Shown: positions 34,932-47,931 of the stretch, one piece after another
How the letters are laid out: each line of letters begins with the position of its first letter
How positions within the stretch are numbered: position 1 is the stretch's first letter
From: Clusia tigrina
Taxonomy: Eukaryota; Arthropoda; Insecta; Diptera; Clusiidae
DNA: 64,000 nucleotides
Assembly: GCA_920105625.2 (NCBI GenBank)
Contig: OV050030.1
Location: 345,836,977 to 345,900,976 of the forward strand
Reading direction: 5' to 3'
Program-made: the position numbers and the translations under genes
Notes under the pieces: model-generated
What the model saw: the letters and a program-made list of their open reading frames with translations, nothing else
What the model was told of the DNA's origin: nothing
Database searches by the model: none

Positions 34932-35902
34932 GTGGACACCAGGGTGGATTCACCCCTAGGTGGACACCAGGGATTCTGGAAAACCCATGACAGAATTAGG
35001 CGAGTATACGGTTGGAAAGGTATGCTCCGAGACATAAAAATGTATATAGAGAGTTGTCCAAAATGCCAAGCAAACAAGAGTTCAAGGCTGACAAAGTTGC
35101 CAATGGTGTTAACTGACACACCAAAACAACTATTTGAGAAAGTTCATATGGATATTGTAGGTATTTTACCTGATACAGTTTCGGCAAACAAGTACATATT
35201 GACGTTCCAAGATGATTTCTCAAAGTATATGGCGTGCGTGGCTATCCCCGATGCTGAAGCAAGTACGGTGGCCAAGGCATTCTTTGATGAAATTATAGCA
35301 CGGTACAACTTACCTAAAGTCTTGATAACCGACAATGGTTCAAATTTTGTATCGAAACTATTCTCAGAAACGTGAAAAATGCTGGGAATCAAGAAATTGC
35401 ATATAACACTATATCATCCTCAAGCGAATGGCTCATTGGAGCGTAGTCATCGACCTCTGGCCGAGAAATTTCCGAATTTTTCAATACTGTGCATGTATCA
35501 ACGAAGCAAACTCCGTTTAGAACACTCTACGGGTTTGATTTCAACATGCCAGCAAATTTGAAGCGCAAATGTGCGCCAGTGTACAATGCTGATGAGCCGA
35601 ATAAAGTGCAAAAATATCAGTTACACCGAGCGCACGAATTGGTTAGAGAAAAACAGGATTGTGCCAAACGAGTAGCCAGGGAAGCCTATACCAAGGTACT
35701 AAACCCAGTAATCTTTCCTGTGGGTGACCAGGTACTAATGAAGAATCAGGCTAGAAGAAACAAGTTCTCACCTATTTGGATAGGTCAGTATGTAGTAGCA
35801 GAGATCCGCAGCCCAGTTACAACAGTCGGAACAATTAAGGGCAAAAATAAAAAGCTGCATAATAATTTATTGAAATTGTTCCACATTAGACCAAACATCT
35901 AA
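34932..35902 (+). pseudogene. Gypsy B integrase
   Basis: HHCC zinc region (LGGHQGFWKTHDRI and SCPKCQANK), catalytic core with VHMDIVG, FQDDFSKY and ITDNGSNF, a frame break at 35375, then LYHPQANGSLERSHR with the Glu, and a C-terminal frame 35489-35902 with FPVGDQVLMKN and LLKLFHIRP. The DD35E set is visible. Just upstream, a segment of about 28 bases with TTCACCC and TAGGTGGACACCAGGG is tandemly doubled (34921-34972). No env frame follows. Confidence 0.8.
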
Positions 35903-36139
35903 AGACATGTGCTAACAGTGTTTTACAAGTGTAAACACAACAATAACAAAGTAAACATGTACGTGGGTATATCAAATAACACACGCAGCTCCGATTTTCA
36001 AAGTCAATGCCAGTAGAAGTGTGCCAATTAAACTCGGGCGAATAAAATTGACGTAATGAAAATGTGCTTATTAGGCACTGTAGCCGAATGAGGCACCATA
36101 AAGAAGAATTTTTTTAAAGTTTAAAATATATACAATGTA

Positions 36140-37062
36140 CAGGGTGGTCCAAATAAGACCAGCTGATGTGAAACACAAATAACTTTTTTATTTTTTAACA
36201 TAATTTATTTTTTCTTTTTGTAGATTATAACTGAACTCTTAGAAATTTAAAATGAATACGAACAGTCCACAACATCGCATTAAAATTATCGAATTTTATT
36301 ATTCTTCTCAACGATTAATTGTTCTGACGCAGCGAAATTATCGCCGTGTTTTTTCCATTTAAGTGGTTATGTGAATAAACAAAACTGTAGGTAGTGGGGA
36401 TCCGCAAATCCAAGGGCAATACATCAGCATCAGTCACACCCAATCAGATGCACTGTTTGGTGCGGTGTTATGGCTACAAAAATCATCGGCCCATATTTCT
36501 TTGAGAATGAGGATGAAACGCCAGAAACGTTCTCCGGGGCTTCTTACAGAACAATGATCGACAACTTTTTGCGACCAATGGTGGAGCAACATCTTAATTT
36601 GTGGTTTCAACAAGATGGAGCCACTGCCCATACTGCTAGGCAAACTATTGACATGCTGCGTGAAATTTTTGGTGAACGCATAATTTCAAGAAATTCAGAA
36701 TTCCGTTGGCCTCCTCGTTCACCAGATTTAACTGCGCCCGATTTTTTTTTATGGGGATATTTAAAAGACATAATGTATGTTAACAAACCACAGACACTTG
36801 GACAGCTCAAGGAGAATATTCGAGACGAAATACGGCGCCTGCAACCAGAAACATTACGCCGTGTAATGCAAAATGCCCTAAAAAGAGCCAATGCCTGTAT
36901 CGAGCAAAATGGTGGTCATTTGTCTGATGTCATATTTTACACATAGTCACGTTAAATTTCCATAAAATGTATTTAACCTATTAAAATAAATCATTTAAAA
37001 AAACCCGTTATTACAAGAGTTACACGAGTTTAACATCACTAGGTCTCATTTGGGCCACCCTG
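36140..37062 (+). mobile_element. DD41D mariner-like element with internal deletion (left arm)
   Basis: Flanked by TA (36138-36139 and 37063-37064). Terminal inverted repeats begin CAGGGTGGYCCAAATRAGACC. An N-terminal piece from about 36252 (MNTNSPQHRIKIIEFYYSS) is followed by a deletion, then the catalytic C-terminal half 36470-36946. In this half FQQDGA and SPDLTAPDFF place 41 residues between the second and third Asp, the DD41D arrangement described for basal mariners of tephritid flies. The first catalytic Asp and the DNA-binding helix-turn-helix part are missing, so the protein is inactive. It sits downstream of the gypsy B pol region. Confidence 0.85.
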
Positions 37063-37064
37063 TA

Positions 37065-37822
<758 letters not shown>

Positions 37823-38174
37823 TTACATATCGCCTGCTGCAGTATGTAAATATCTGCAAAAATATACATACGTACATACCCATTCCTCTTAACTAGAATA
37901 CTTACTTCTTTAAATATACGTTCGCACATTCATTCTATATATTATACACATATATACATATATATATACTTACTTCACCAGCGGTTCCGTTACCTAGCGT
38001 TAGCGCTTACGCGTCGAATTTCAGTGCATAAACTGCAGTATGTATGTATGTATATATTTTAAGTTAAGTTGTATATTACTTACCCACGACTGTCCTATGG
38101 TTTTATTTTCAATTATTATTTGATATTTAAAAAAAAAAATATTTTTCTCTACGGTACTTCATACGATGTATGTA

Positions 38175-39097
38175 CAGGGTGGCCCAAATGAGACCTAGTG
38201 ATGTTAAACTCGTGTAACTCTTGTAATAACGGGTTTTTTTAAATGATTTATTTTAATAGGTTAAATACATTTTATGGAAATTTAACGTGACTATGTGTAA
38301 AATATGACATCAGACAAATGACCACCATTTTGCTCGATACAGGCATTGGCTCTTTTTAGGGCATTTTGCATTACACGGCGTAATGTTTCTGGTTGCAGGC
38401 GCCGTATTTCGTCTCGAATATTCTCCTTGAGCTGTCCAAGTGTCTGTGGTTTGTTAACATACACTATGTCTTTTAAATATCCCCATAAAAAAAAATCGGG
38501 CGCAGTTAAATCTGGTGAACGAGGAGGCCAACGGAATTCTGAATTTCTTGAAATTATGCGTTCACCAAAAATTTCACGCAGCATGTCAATAGTTTGCCTA
38601 GCAGTATGGGCAGTGGCTCCATCTTGTTGAAACCACAAATTAAGATGTTGCTCCACCATTGGTCGCAAAAAGTTGTCGATCATTGTTCTGTAAGAAGCCC
38701 CGGAGAACGTTTCTGGCGTTTCATCCTCATTCTCAAAGAAATATGGGCCGATGATTTTTGTAGCCATAACACCGCACCAAACAGTGCATCTGATTGGGTG
38801 TGACTGATGCTGATGTATTGCCCTTGGATTTGCGGATCCCCACTACCTACAGTTTTGTTTATTCACATAACCACTTAAATGGAAAAAACACGGCGATAAT
38901 TTCGCTGCGTCAGAACAATTAATCGTTGAGAAGAATAATAAAATTCGATAATTTTAATGCGATGTTGTGGACTGTTCGTATTCATTTTAAATTTCTAAGA
39001 GTTCAGTTATAATCTACAAAAAGAAAAAATAAATTATGTTAAAAAATAAAAAAGTTATTTGTGTTTCACATCAGCTGGTCTTATTTGGACCACCCTG
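38175..39097 (-). mobile_element. Mariner-like element, right-arm copy
   Basis: Mirror image of 36140-37062, including TIRs and TA flanks. The transposase half is at 38767-38291 and differs by a Met to Val change (YVNK region). It shares the deletion and lacks the first catalytic Asp. Confidence 0.85.
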
Positions 39098-39334
39098 TAC
39101 ATTGTATATATTTTAAACTTTAAAAAAATTCTTCTTTATGGTGCCTCATTCGGCTACAGTGCCTAATAAGCACATTTTCATTACGTCAATTTTATTCGCC
39201 CGAGTTTAATTGGCACACTTCTACTGGCATTGACTTTGAAAATCGGAGCTGCGTGTGTTATTTGATATACCCACGTACATGTTTACTTTGTTATTGTTGT
39301 GTTTACACTTGTAAAACACTGTTAGCACATGTCT

Positions 39335-42311
39335 TTAGATGTTTGGTCTAATGTGGAACAATTTCAATAAATTATTATGCAGCTTTTTATTTTTGCCCTT
39401 AATTGTTCCGACTGTTGTAACTGGGCTGCGGATCTCTGCTACTACATACTGACCTATCCAAATAGGTGAGAACTTGTTTCTTCTAGCCTGATTCTTCATT
39501 AGTACCTGGTCACCCACAGGAAAGATTACTGGGTTTAGTACCTTGGTATAGGCTTCCCTGGCTACTCGTTTGGCACAATCCTGTTTTTCTCTAACCAATT
39601 CGTGCGCTCGGTGTAACTGATATTTTTGCACTTTATTCGGCTCATCAGCATTGTACACTGGCGCACATTTGCGCTTCAAATTTGCTGGCATGTTGAAATC
39701 AAACCCGTAGAGTGTTCTAAACGGAGTTTGCTTCGTTGATACATGCACAGTATTGAAAAATTCGGAAATTTCTCGGCCAGAGGTCGATGACTACGCTCCA
39801 ATGAGCCATTCGCTTGAGGATGATATAGTGTTATATGCAATTTCTTGATTCCCAGCATTTTTCACGTTTCTGAGAATAGTTTCGATACAAAATTTGAACC
39901 ATTGTCGGTTATCAAGACTTTAGGTAAGTTGTACCGTGCTATAATTTCATCAAAGAATGCCTTGGCCACCGTACTTGCTTCAGCATCGGGGATAGCCACG
40001 CACGCCATATACTTTGAGAAATCATCTTGGAACGTCAATATGTACTTGTTTGCCGAAACTGTATCAGGTAAAATACCTACAATATCCATATGAACTTTCT
40101 CAAATAGTTGTTTTGGTGTGTCAGTTAACACCATTGGCAACTTTGTCAGCCTTGAACTCTTGTTTGCTTGGCATTTTGGACAACTCTCTATATACATTTT
40201 TATGTCTCGGAGCATACCTTTCCAACCGTATACTCGCCTAATTCTGTCATGGGTTTTCCAGAATCCCTGGTGTCCACCTAGGGGTGAATCCACCCTGGTG
40301 TCCACCTAAGGGTGAATGCAATACAAGAGTCCTAAGTTTCGTGTTTACACGCATATTAACTACTCTGGTCCACCTTGCGTTTACTACCTCCATACAATTC
40401 CGAACCCTATTCACGGTTCCTTCCTGCCATTACTTCAATGGAAAAGTAAGGATTCTATTCTTATTATCATCATAAAATGATAATGGCTTTTCTAGCGCAT
40501 CTAGTATGGTGCGGCACCAGAGATTATCGCGGCCAATTATCCCATCGACCGGGATACCTTCCCTATCCAATTCCACTGCGTGCACCCTAAAACTCATGCC
40601 TTTAACTTCACTGTGCCCTATTCTGAGCGACCCCAATGTCCTGATGCATCCTCCGAACGCTCCATTAAGCGTTCTTACATCTTTTGGGTTAACAACTAGT
40701 CCTTTCCGTAAAACACTAGATTTTACGAGGCTGGTGTCCGTCCCTGAGTCTACCAAAAACACTAGCTTTCCACTAGCTGCCTCCTTGCAGGGTATCTCGA
40801 TAAAAGCATCACCTATCCTGCTCACAACGAAACAACGCCCTTTTGATTCCAAAATGGACGTATCTACTTCCTAACTCTTCAAATTGTTTTCTCCATGCAC
40901 CACTGTTATCCTTTACAATCCTATACTCCCTCAAAACCACCGTGAATATCTTAACTATACATCCTCGTACCACATACGCGCCTACACTCTCCAACCTTAT
41001 TAAAACCTAATCTAAGTACTAGAATCATCACGGTTACCCAAATCAACACGCAATTAAACATTTTTTCCCTGAGAGACCCTTGCTCCTCCGTATCTTGAAC
41101 CATTGTTCTTACATTACCCGGTACGTGGTATTGGAGAGCCTCTTGCTCCTCCTTCTCCTGGACTGTAATTCCTACATTACCAGTCACACGTACCTCTGGC
41201 CTAACTGTTACTTCTTTTCTTTTGGCTTTCCAGTCTACTGGCCTCGACTGGGCCGCTGGAAGTTTCCCTGGTTACTTTGTTGGAATTGTCTATCCCTGAA
41301 TTCCGCTGCCCGATGTCCCATTCGCCCACATGAGAAACATCTCAACCCCTGTTGGGTGTTGCTTATCCTTGGTTCACTTCTGGAATTCCAATTTGGTCGC
41401 TGCTGACCACTCCCAGTGTTGAAATGATTTCTTCCTTGGTTAATTCCGTCCGCTGAATTAACTCGGGAACTACTACTCCTTCCGTCCCTCAAGAGTGGAT
41501 CCGGGCGCCTCATACCTGGCTGCCTTCAACTTTGAACAAATTTAGTGTCTCTTTGGCACTGTCTACTTGCCTCATGACCATATGTTTGGCATTCCATACA
41601 GTAGGGCGTGTTTTTGCGTGTAATGCACTCAATGCACCTTGCTTACGGCAGAATTAGCAAATGGGTTTCCTCGGCTGGAATCTCTCGACTAGGAATCCTT
41701 GGTCTCTTTGTAGCGGAACTTGACCCATCAATCTGCCGACTCCACTTGGGCTCCGCTGCTGTACTGGTCCTAACTCTGCAGGCGCATGAGTTCAGCAGAT
41801 TACACCTGAGTCGTTCGTTGTTGTATTGCTGCTTCGGCGGAAGAAACCGCTTCCACAAGCTCTGCCATACTCCTCTGTGTGAGATTAAGAGTATAATTAG
41901 CTAAGTCCCTATTTATCAGACCTGCCTTAAACACAGATATCGTTCTACTTGAGCCTCGTATGCTGCAACATTTTCTGGAAACTGCCTGTTGGCTTCGGTC
42001 TCAGCAGCGTTCCCCAGAGACTGGCGCCTCCGTCCCCAGGCTCTCAATTCCTCCCCTGGTTTCTGAGTTGATTCCTGAATTTCCCGAACGAGACAGTCGT
42101 ACGACTTTTGTTTTAAATATGTGCGATCTAAAAGTATGTAAAACTCCGCCAGGGTGCTTACTGAGCTATGCGCTAGTAAATCAAACGCATGACCTGTGGT
42201 TCTTTGTCTAATACACTTTATTAAGTGTTCCCCTTCTCCTTCCGGAAGACTCTGTTGCGCTAGCTCACAACCATCTTTGAAGCGCAGAATCTCAGTTCTC
42301 AGATCATACAA
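39335..42311 (-). pseudogene. Gypsy B gag (3' part), protease and integrase, right-arm copy
   Basis: Mirror image of 32926-35902: capsid 42311-41916, zinc-knuckle region about 41340-41297, protease 40852-40430, integrase 40305-39335. It carries the same lesions, including the Phe in the knuckle and the RT deletion, so the inversion arose after these. The capsid is cut at 42316 by the TA tract, leaving the first 20 codons absent. Confidence 0.8.
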
Positions 42312-42312
42312 G

Positions 42313-42928
<616 letters not shown>

Positions 42929-43384
42929 GGACGTCCTTTTGCTGCCTTTCCTGAGCGCGCGTGTATCTGTAACCTAGCACTTTTTCAGTTTGGTTGTAAA
43001 AACGACAAGAAAATTTATTCTTCAAATACTAGTTTTTTTATATACTATTTACAAACAAACTTTGCAGTCTACGTCTTGACTTTTCTGGTGTTGGAACTGG
43101 AGTTACGCAATTGTTATTTGTCAGTTGCTCAAGCCAACTGACCTACTCAAAGTAAAAGTGTCGTCGGTGCATTTTAAATGCCCCTCGTCAGCTTGACTGC
43201 GGAATTGTAACACCCTAAAAGTTTACATAATAAATGTATATTAATTTAAAATATTTAGACCCTAAAGTATGTGTTACTCTTAAATAACTTTAACACATTC
43301 TAATCACACAGAATGTGTGGCATCTGTTAGGAGTCGGTGTTGTGAGTCAACTACTCGTAGGTAGCTTGATTCTAACTGACAACA
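42929..43384 (-). repeat. LTR with start of leader, copy 2 (inverted)
   Basis: Complement of the LTR at 27468-27940, beginning TGTTGTCAGTTAGA at 43384, with TATA and AATAAA-type signals kept. It cuts off the 5' part of the LINE at 43387, just as copy 1 cuts a LINE endonuclease. Confidence 0.6.
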
Positions 43385-46380
43385 TAAGGCGGCTGGTCGT
43401 CTTACCGGAATACTGAAATAATCCTTTGACCTATCTTGGTCCTTTGACTAGGCCGCGTGCTAAACCAAAACCGGTTTGGTGGAACGTTGAGTAAGGACTG
43501 CTTAGGATAAAGTCAAGAGGACTCTTCAACAAGGCCAAAAACAGTCGGCTGGAAGAGCATTGGGAAAATTATAGAGTTAGTTTTAATGAGTATAAAAGCA
43601 AAATTAAGGCTGCAAAAAGGGAGTCCTGGCAACAGTTCTGCGGAACTCTGGAGTCGGTAAATTAAGCATCGAGGCTCAGGAAAATACTGTCCAGAACCAC
43701 GACGGTTCACGGCCGTGTGAAGAGACGGGATGGCTCATGGACTGGCTCGTGTCAGGAGTCCATGGAGGCTTTGAAGGAAACGCACTTTCAAGGTTGCACG
43801 GACCCGCAAACTGTCCATACGCAGTCAGTAAATTTTGCACGTGTTTCAGTGAACGACGGGTCGGATATCGTGAGGGAGGACAAGATTGCGTGGGCGATAG
43901 ACTCCTTCGACCCGTACAAGTCAGCGGGTCCTGATGGGGTTATACCGGCTATTCTGCAACACTCCTCTGAGGGCGTGATTGCCCATTTAGCTCGCATCTT
44001 CACAAGGTGTCTCAAGGATGAGTACGTGCCAGAAAGTTGGAGAGTAGTCGGGGTGGCTTTCATTCCAAAAGCGGGAAAAATTAATCACACTACTGACAGG
44101 GACTACAGACCAATAAATCTCTCATAGTTAAAACACTTGAGAAACTTATTGATTTGTATATTAGAAGGGTTACCAATATTCGCACAATGGATACTGCGCA
44201 GCTCGCATACCGTAAGAGTAGATTAGTGGATAACGCCCTTCATGAAGTGGCTGGTATCATTGAGAGGTCATTGAACCATATGGAATACACGTTGGTAGGT
44301 TTTCTGGACATTGAGGGGGCCTTCAACAATGTAAATAGAGAGGCGATCTGTAAAGCGTTGAGAGATCACGGAGTGAAGGAATTCATAGTGGCATGGAGTA
44401 ACACAATGTTGGTAAGCAGGGTTATTAACGCCACTATAGGGCCGACCTCGGTGAGTAGGAGGACTATAAAGGGTACGCCGCAAGGGGGAGTGCTATCACC
44501 TCTGCTATGGCTTCTAGTAGTAAATGAGACCTTAGAAGCCTTCAAAGCAAAGCGAGATACTGAGGTACCATTCTGGACTCCAAGTTAAATTGGAGAAAGA
44601 ATATTGAGGAGAGAATAAAGAAGGGTTTGGCTGCATACTATATAGTGAGGCAAAAAACAACGATGGAGCGATGACGACTGCACAAGCAATTGATGTACGA
44701 ATGAAAGCGATGAGATGGGCAATGACGACTGCGACGATTACTTATTGCTTTGGTGTTTTGGTTGAGAAATTTGTTCAAGAGATCGAAGGTGGTTGATTGT
44801 TGTTCTCTGTCTATAGGGTGTTTTGCAAAGACGATGAGCGATATTTAGACTTGAATTTTGAATAACTGTTTTGTGACAAACAAATAATATTCATCAAAGG
44901 GCAGAAAAGAAGGAAGAATCAAAGAATGCAAAAAAAATGATAACCCATTGTGACGCAACGGCTGAACAGACTTCTTCTTAGTAAGATTTCCACTGAAAAG
45001 ATTAAAAAAAAATTTTAAATGAAAAAGGGTGAACTTTTTTAAAATTTTTTTAAATTTGATGTTACTAATGCCATCTGAATGCAATTATTCCTCGAATTTG
45101 AGGGGTTTTCTTTTTGTAATGTAAAATAATAAAAATAATAATCACACTAATGTACACTCATAGTCTGGTGTGAGGCGTTGGGAAGGAAATGTAATCAAAA
45201 ACGTATTGGAAAAGTACAAAGACTTGCTAGCCTGGGAATCTATGCAGCACGCCTCAAGAAAGCTTAAATATATTATTTCACCTCTTACCACTAGGAGTGT
45301 TCATTCAAGGCTGTCCGCCAAGTGTGCTCTCAGATTGAGGGAGTGCAACACGTGGAAATCTGCCAACTATGGGCACTGTACAATTTTGAGCGAAATAAGA
45401 CGGAAGGGTCAAAGGTTACTTACGGAAGATTTAGAAACGCCTACAGACTACATTACTTCTACTATGGACTTTACTGCTAGAATTCCAACTTTCTATCCAA
45501 CCAGGGAAGATTGGGAGTCAGGCTCTGTGACACGTAATTCTGACATTACCATCTACACTGACGGCTCAAAGATGGAGGGTGGAACCAGGGCGGGTGTCTT
45601 CTCGGAAGGCTTGCAGGCAAGACAGTCATATTGGCTTCCTGAGGCATGCAGCGTCCTCAGGCCGAAGTCTATGCAATTGAGAAAGCAGCCGGACTGATAC
45701 AAAGTAGTAATATTCGACCTTAGAATATCACTATCTTTGTGGATAGTCAGGCGGCGCTTAAGGCAATAGAATCCAAGACACTTAAATCAAAGCTGGTATT
45801 GAAATGTTGTACCTCACTACTGAACATTGGACCCCACAAACTCACTTTGCTGGGTTCCCGGATATAGCGATATAGAAGGGATTATCGGACGAGATGGCCA
45901 GAAGGGGAAATGGACATTAACGAAGCAGATACCTCAATACAAATCCCGATATGCGAATTGTTTAGGAACGTAGATGAATTCACTATTGCAGTGACAAATA
46001 ACTTATGGACTAATCGGGATGACTGTGAAGTTTCAAGGGCCTTATGGTCTGCTTAGACATGAAAGAACTATGGTTCTCTTAGGACTCAATAGACCTGCAG
46101 TAAGGATGCTTACGGGGGTCCTAACGGGGCATGGTGATATCGAACCAGTGCTTTAACATTGGCGTATGCCGTCGAGCTGGCTATGTAGGAGTTGCCATGA
46201 TGAAGAAAAGACAGAGTCGATTCATCACTTTCTATGTCAATGTCCGAGACTACAGTTGAAACGACTTTAATGCTTGGGGTCGCGCTTCTTCACAAGTTTG
46301 ACAGAAATAACGAAGGTAGATTTATCGGATCTTTTCACTTTCACCTGGAAAACCAATTGGTTTAATAGGGATGGAACTTC
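43385..46380 (+). pseudogene. Second LOA-type LINE, RT active-site region deleted
   Basis: Starts with KPKPVWWNVE and SRGLFNKAKNSR, then DGSWTGSCQESMEALKETHF, YKSAGPDGVIPAIL, ESWRVVGVAFIPKAGK, DYRPINLS, YTLVGFLDIEGAFNNV and GTPQGGVLSPLLW. Directly afterwards, at 44565, comes ILDSKLNWRKNIEERIKKG in another frame, so the block carrying the YADD/FADD catalytic motif is deleted. A 490-bp foreign piece interrupts it at 44660-45150. Then thumb and RNase H follow (TIYTDGSKMEG, PEACSVL, FVDSQAALKAIES) and a terminal C-rich part with HHFLCQCPRLQ near 46230. Many stops; an old copy. Confidence 0.75.
44660..45150. mobile_element. Unidentified ~490-bp insertion in the LINE
   Basis: LINE reading stops after AAYYIVRQKT and resumes with SLVW-EALG near 45150. 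The intervening sequence has no coding match and ends in an AATAATAAAAATAATAATC run, suggesting a short A/T-tailed or MITE-type element. Clear termini or target duplications were not found. Confidence 0.4.
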
Positions 46381-46451
46381 AAATGTTTATGGATATCGAG
46401 GGTAAGGACGAGTATGCCTCCTCCTGGCATTTTTGAAGGCAGTGGACGTAG

Positions 46452-47407
46452 TTGAATACGGCCATTAAGGAGTCCATACAACGCCGCATGACCACGAGTT
46501 ATGCAGCATATCGCAGCTGCCATGTTCGAATGACCCGACTTATACAGTTGAAACGACTTATACAGTTGGTAAAGACTCCGGCAGAACCTGTAAGTAATCC
46601 TCCGACAACCTCGTTGTCGTTGCACACCGTACCAGTGCCACCTTGCGACATCGAATCATTCGGAGGTGATTATGTGAAATGGCCCACATTTCGGGATATG
46701 TTCAAGGCCCTCTATCTTCGGAATGCAAGGCTATCAAAGGTCGAAAAGTTTTACCACCTGAAGGCAAAGACTCGAGGGGAAGCTAAAGAGATTGTGGACC
46801 TACTCCCCTTGACGATGGGTTTGATTCAGCGTGGAAAAACCTCATTGACCGATACGACAACGGGCGTATCATGATCAACTGTCAGCTCAAATCCTTGTTT
46901 TATTTACTCCCAATTTCAAAGGAAAGTAGCTCTGAAATTAAGAGGCTGCAACGTGATGTCGGAAACTGTAGTACAGTACTCCAAAAACTAAACGTGGACG
47001 AGTTCCTCACCAAGCTGTTCCAAACGTTAGAGGCGGTCTCCGATCTATGGCAGCCGATCTCAGCGCGGCCTCCGGTGGGGATGCACCCAATTACCCGCCG
47101 TTCAAATCAAGTACAGACTCATCAAGTAAGGGTCAACCTAGAGTGGTGCCAGATCTGCGCGCAACAGCTCCATCGCATTCAGAATTGCCCATCATTTATC
47201 AACGCCACTGTCATAGAGCGATGGGGATTGGTGCGAAGCCACAATCTATGTGTGAACTGCCTGGAGCTCGACCATCGCGCGGCGAATTGTGGAAGTCGAC
47301 ATTCATGTTTCTCATGTCGAGAACGGCATCACACCATGCTCCACAGGGCGTCGCGACCCGAACAACGCGCTAATGCCCAAAATACGACCGATACCTCAGC
47401 GAGGTAA
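46452..47407 (+). pseudogene. Bel-Pao Gag
   Basis: Frame 46452-46874 has PPCDIESFGGDYVKWPTFRDMFKALY, which contains the Bel-Pao capsid signature (F-GD-xxWPxFRDxF), then LSKVEKFYHLKAKTRGEAKEIV. After a shift the second frame (46871-47407) gives QLKSLFYLLP and the C-terminal zinc knuckles WCQICAQQLHRIQNCPSF, HNLCVNCLELDHRAANC and CFSCRERHHTMLH, all Cys/His ligands present. The start lies directly after the LINE end; the 5' LTR and leader are missing here. Confidence 0.8.
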
Positions 47408-47903
47408 AAGACGACCAAATACATCCAATACCACCACCAGGTATGCGCAACCGGCTGCACCATCGTCGTCCCACGCTGCACAATTGGTGTCCACATCAGA
47501 CCAGGGACGATCCGGTCCATATCAATCCCGTGGTCGACTCCCGAAACGCGTTCTTCTGGGAACTGCCGCCAGCAATATTTGGCATCACGGAGTCAATTAC
47601 ATGGCCCGGGCTTTGATCGATCCTGGATCGGAAGGGTCCTTTATTTCCGACCGACTACAACGACGCCTGCGACTAACTACGCGTACCGTGCATGCACAGG
47701 TGTCAGGGGTGACCAATGCGGTGGCAGCAAACGTGACAAGGGCGTGTGACTTGACTGTGAGTTCACCCCTCGACGCAAATATACGAATCCCTGTGTCAGC
47801 AATGGTACTGCCCACTTTAACTGGGGAATTGCCCCGGCTAGAGATGTCCACTCAGGACTACCAACAACTGACTGAAATGGATTCTCGCTGGACCAATACC
47901 TGA
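47289..47903 (+). CDS. Bel-Pao protease and linker
   Basis: A 204-codon open frame overlapping the end of Gag in another frame. It contains ARALIDPGSEGSFISDRL, the Pao-type retropepsin motif with D-P-G in place of D-S/T-G. A second Asp-containing half is less clear (IPVSAMVLPTLTG, then LEMSTQDYQQL). Confidence 0.7.
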   Translation: MEVDIHVSHVENGITPCSTGRRDPNNALMPKIRPIPQRGKRRPNTSNTTTRYAQPAAPSSSHAAQLVSTSDQGRSGPYQSRGRLPKRVLLGTAASNIWHHGVNYMARALIDPGSEGSFISDRLQRRLRLTTRTVHAQVSGVTNAVAANVTRACDLTVSSPLDANIRIPVSAMVLPTLTGELPRLEMSTQDYQQLTEMDSRWTNT

Positions 47904-47931
47904 AAGCACTGTACGATTTTTCAGTGCCAGG

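Noticed and set aside
39845..41904. Plus-strand frames over the right palindrome arm
   Set aside because: Antisense shadows of the inverted gypsy B genes.
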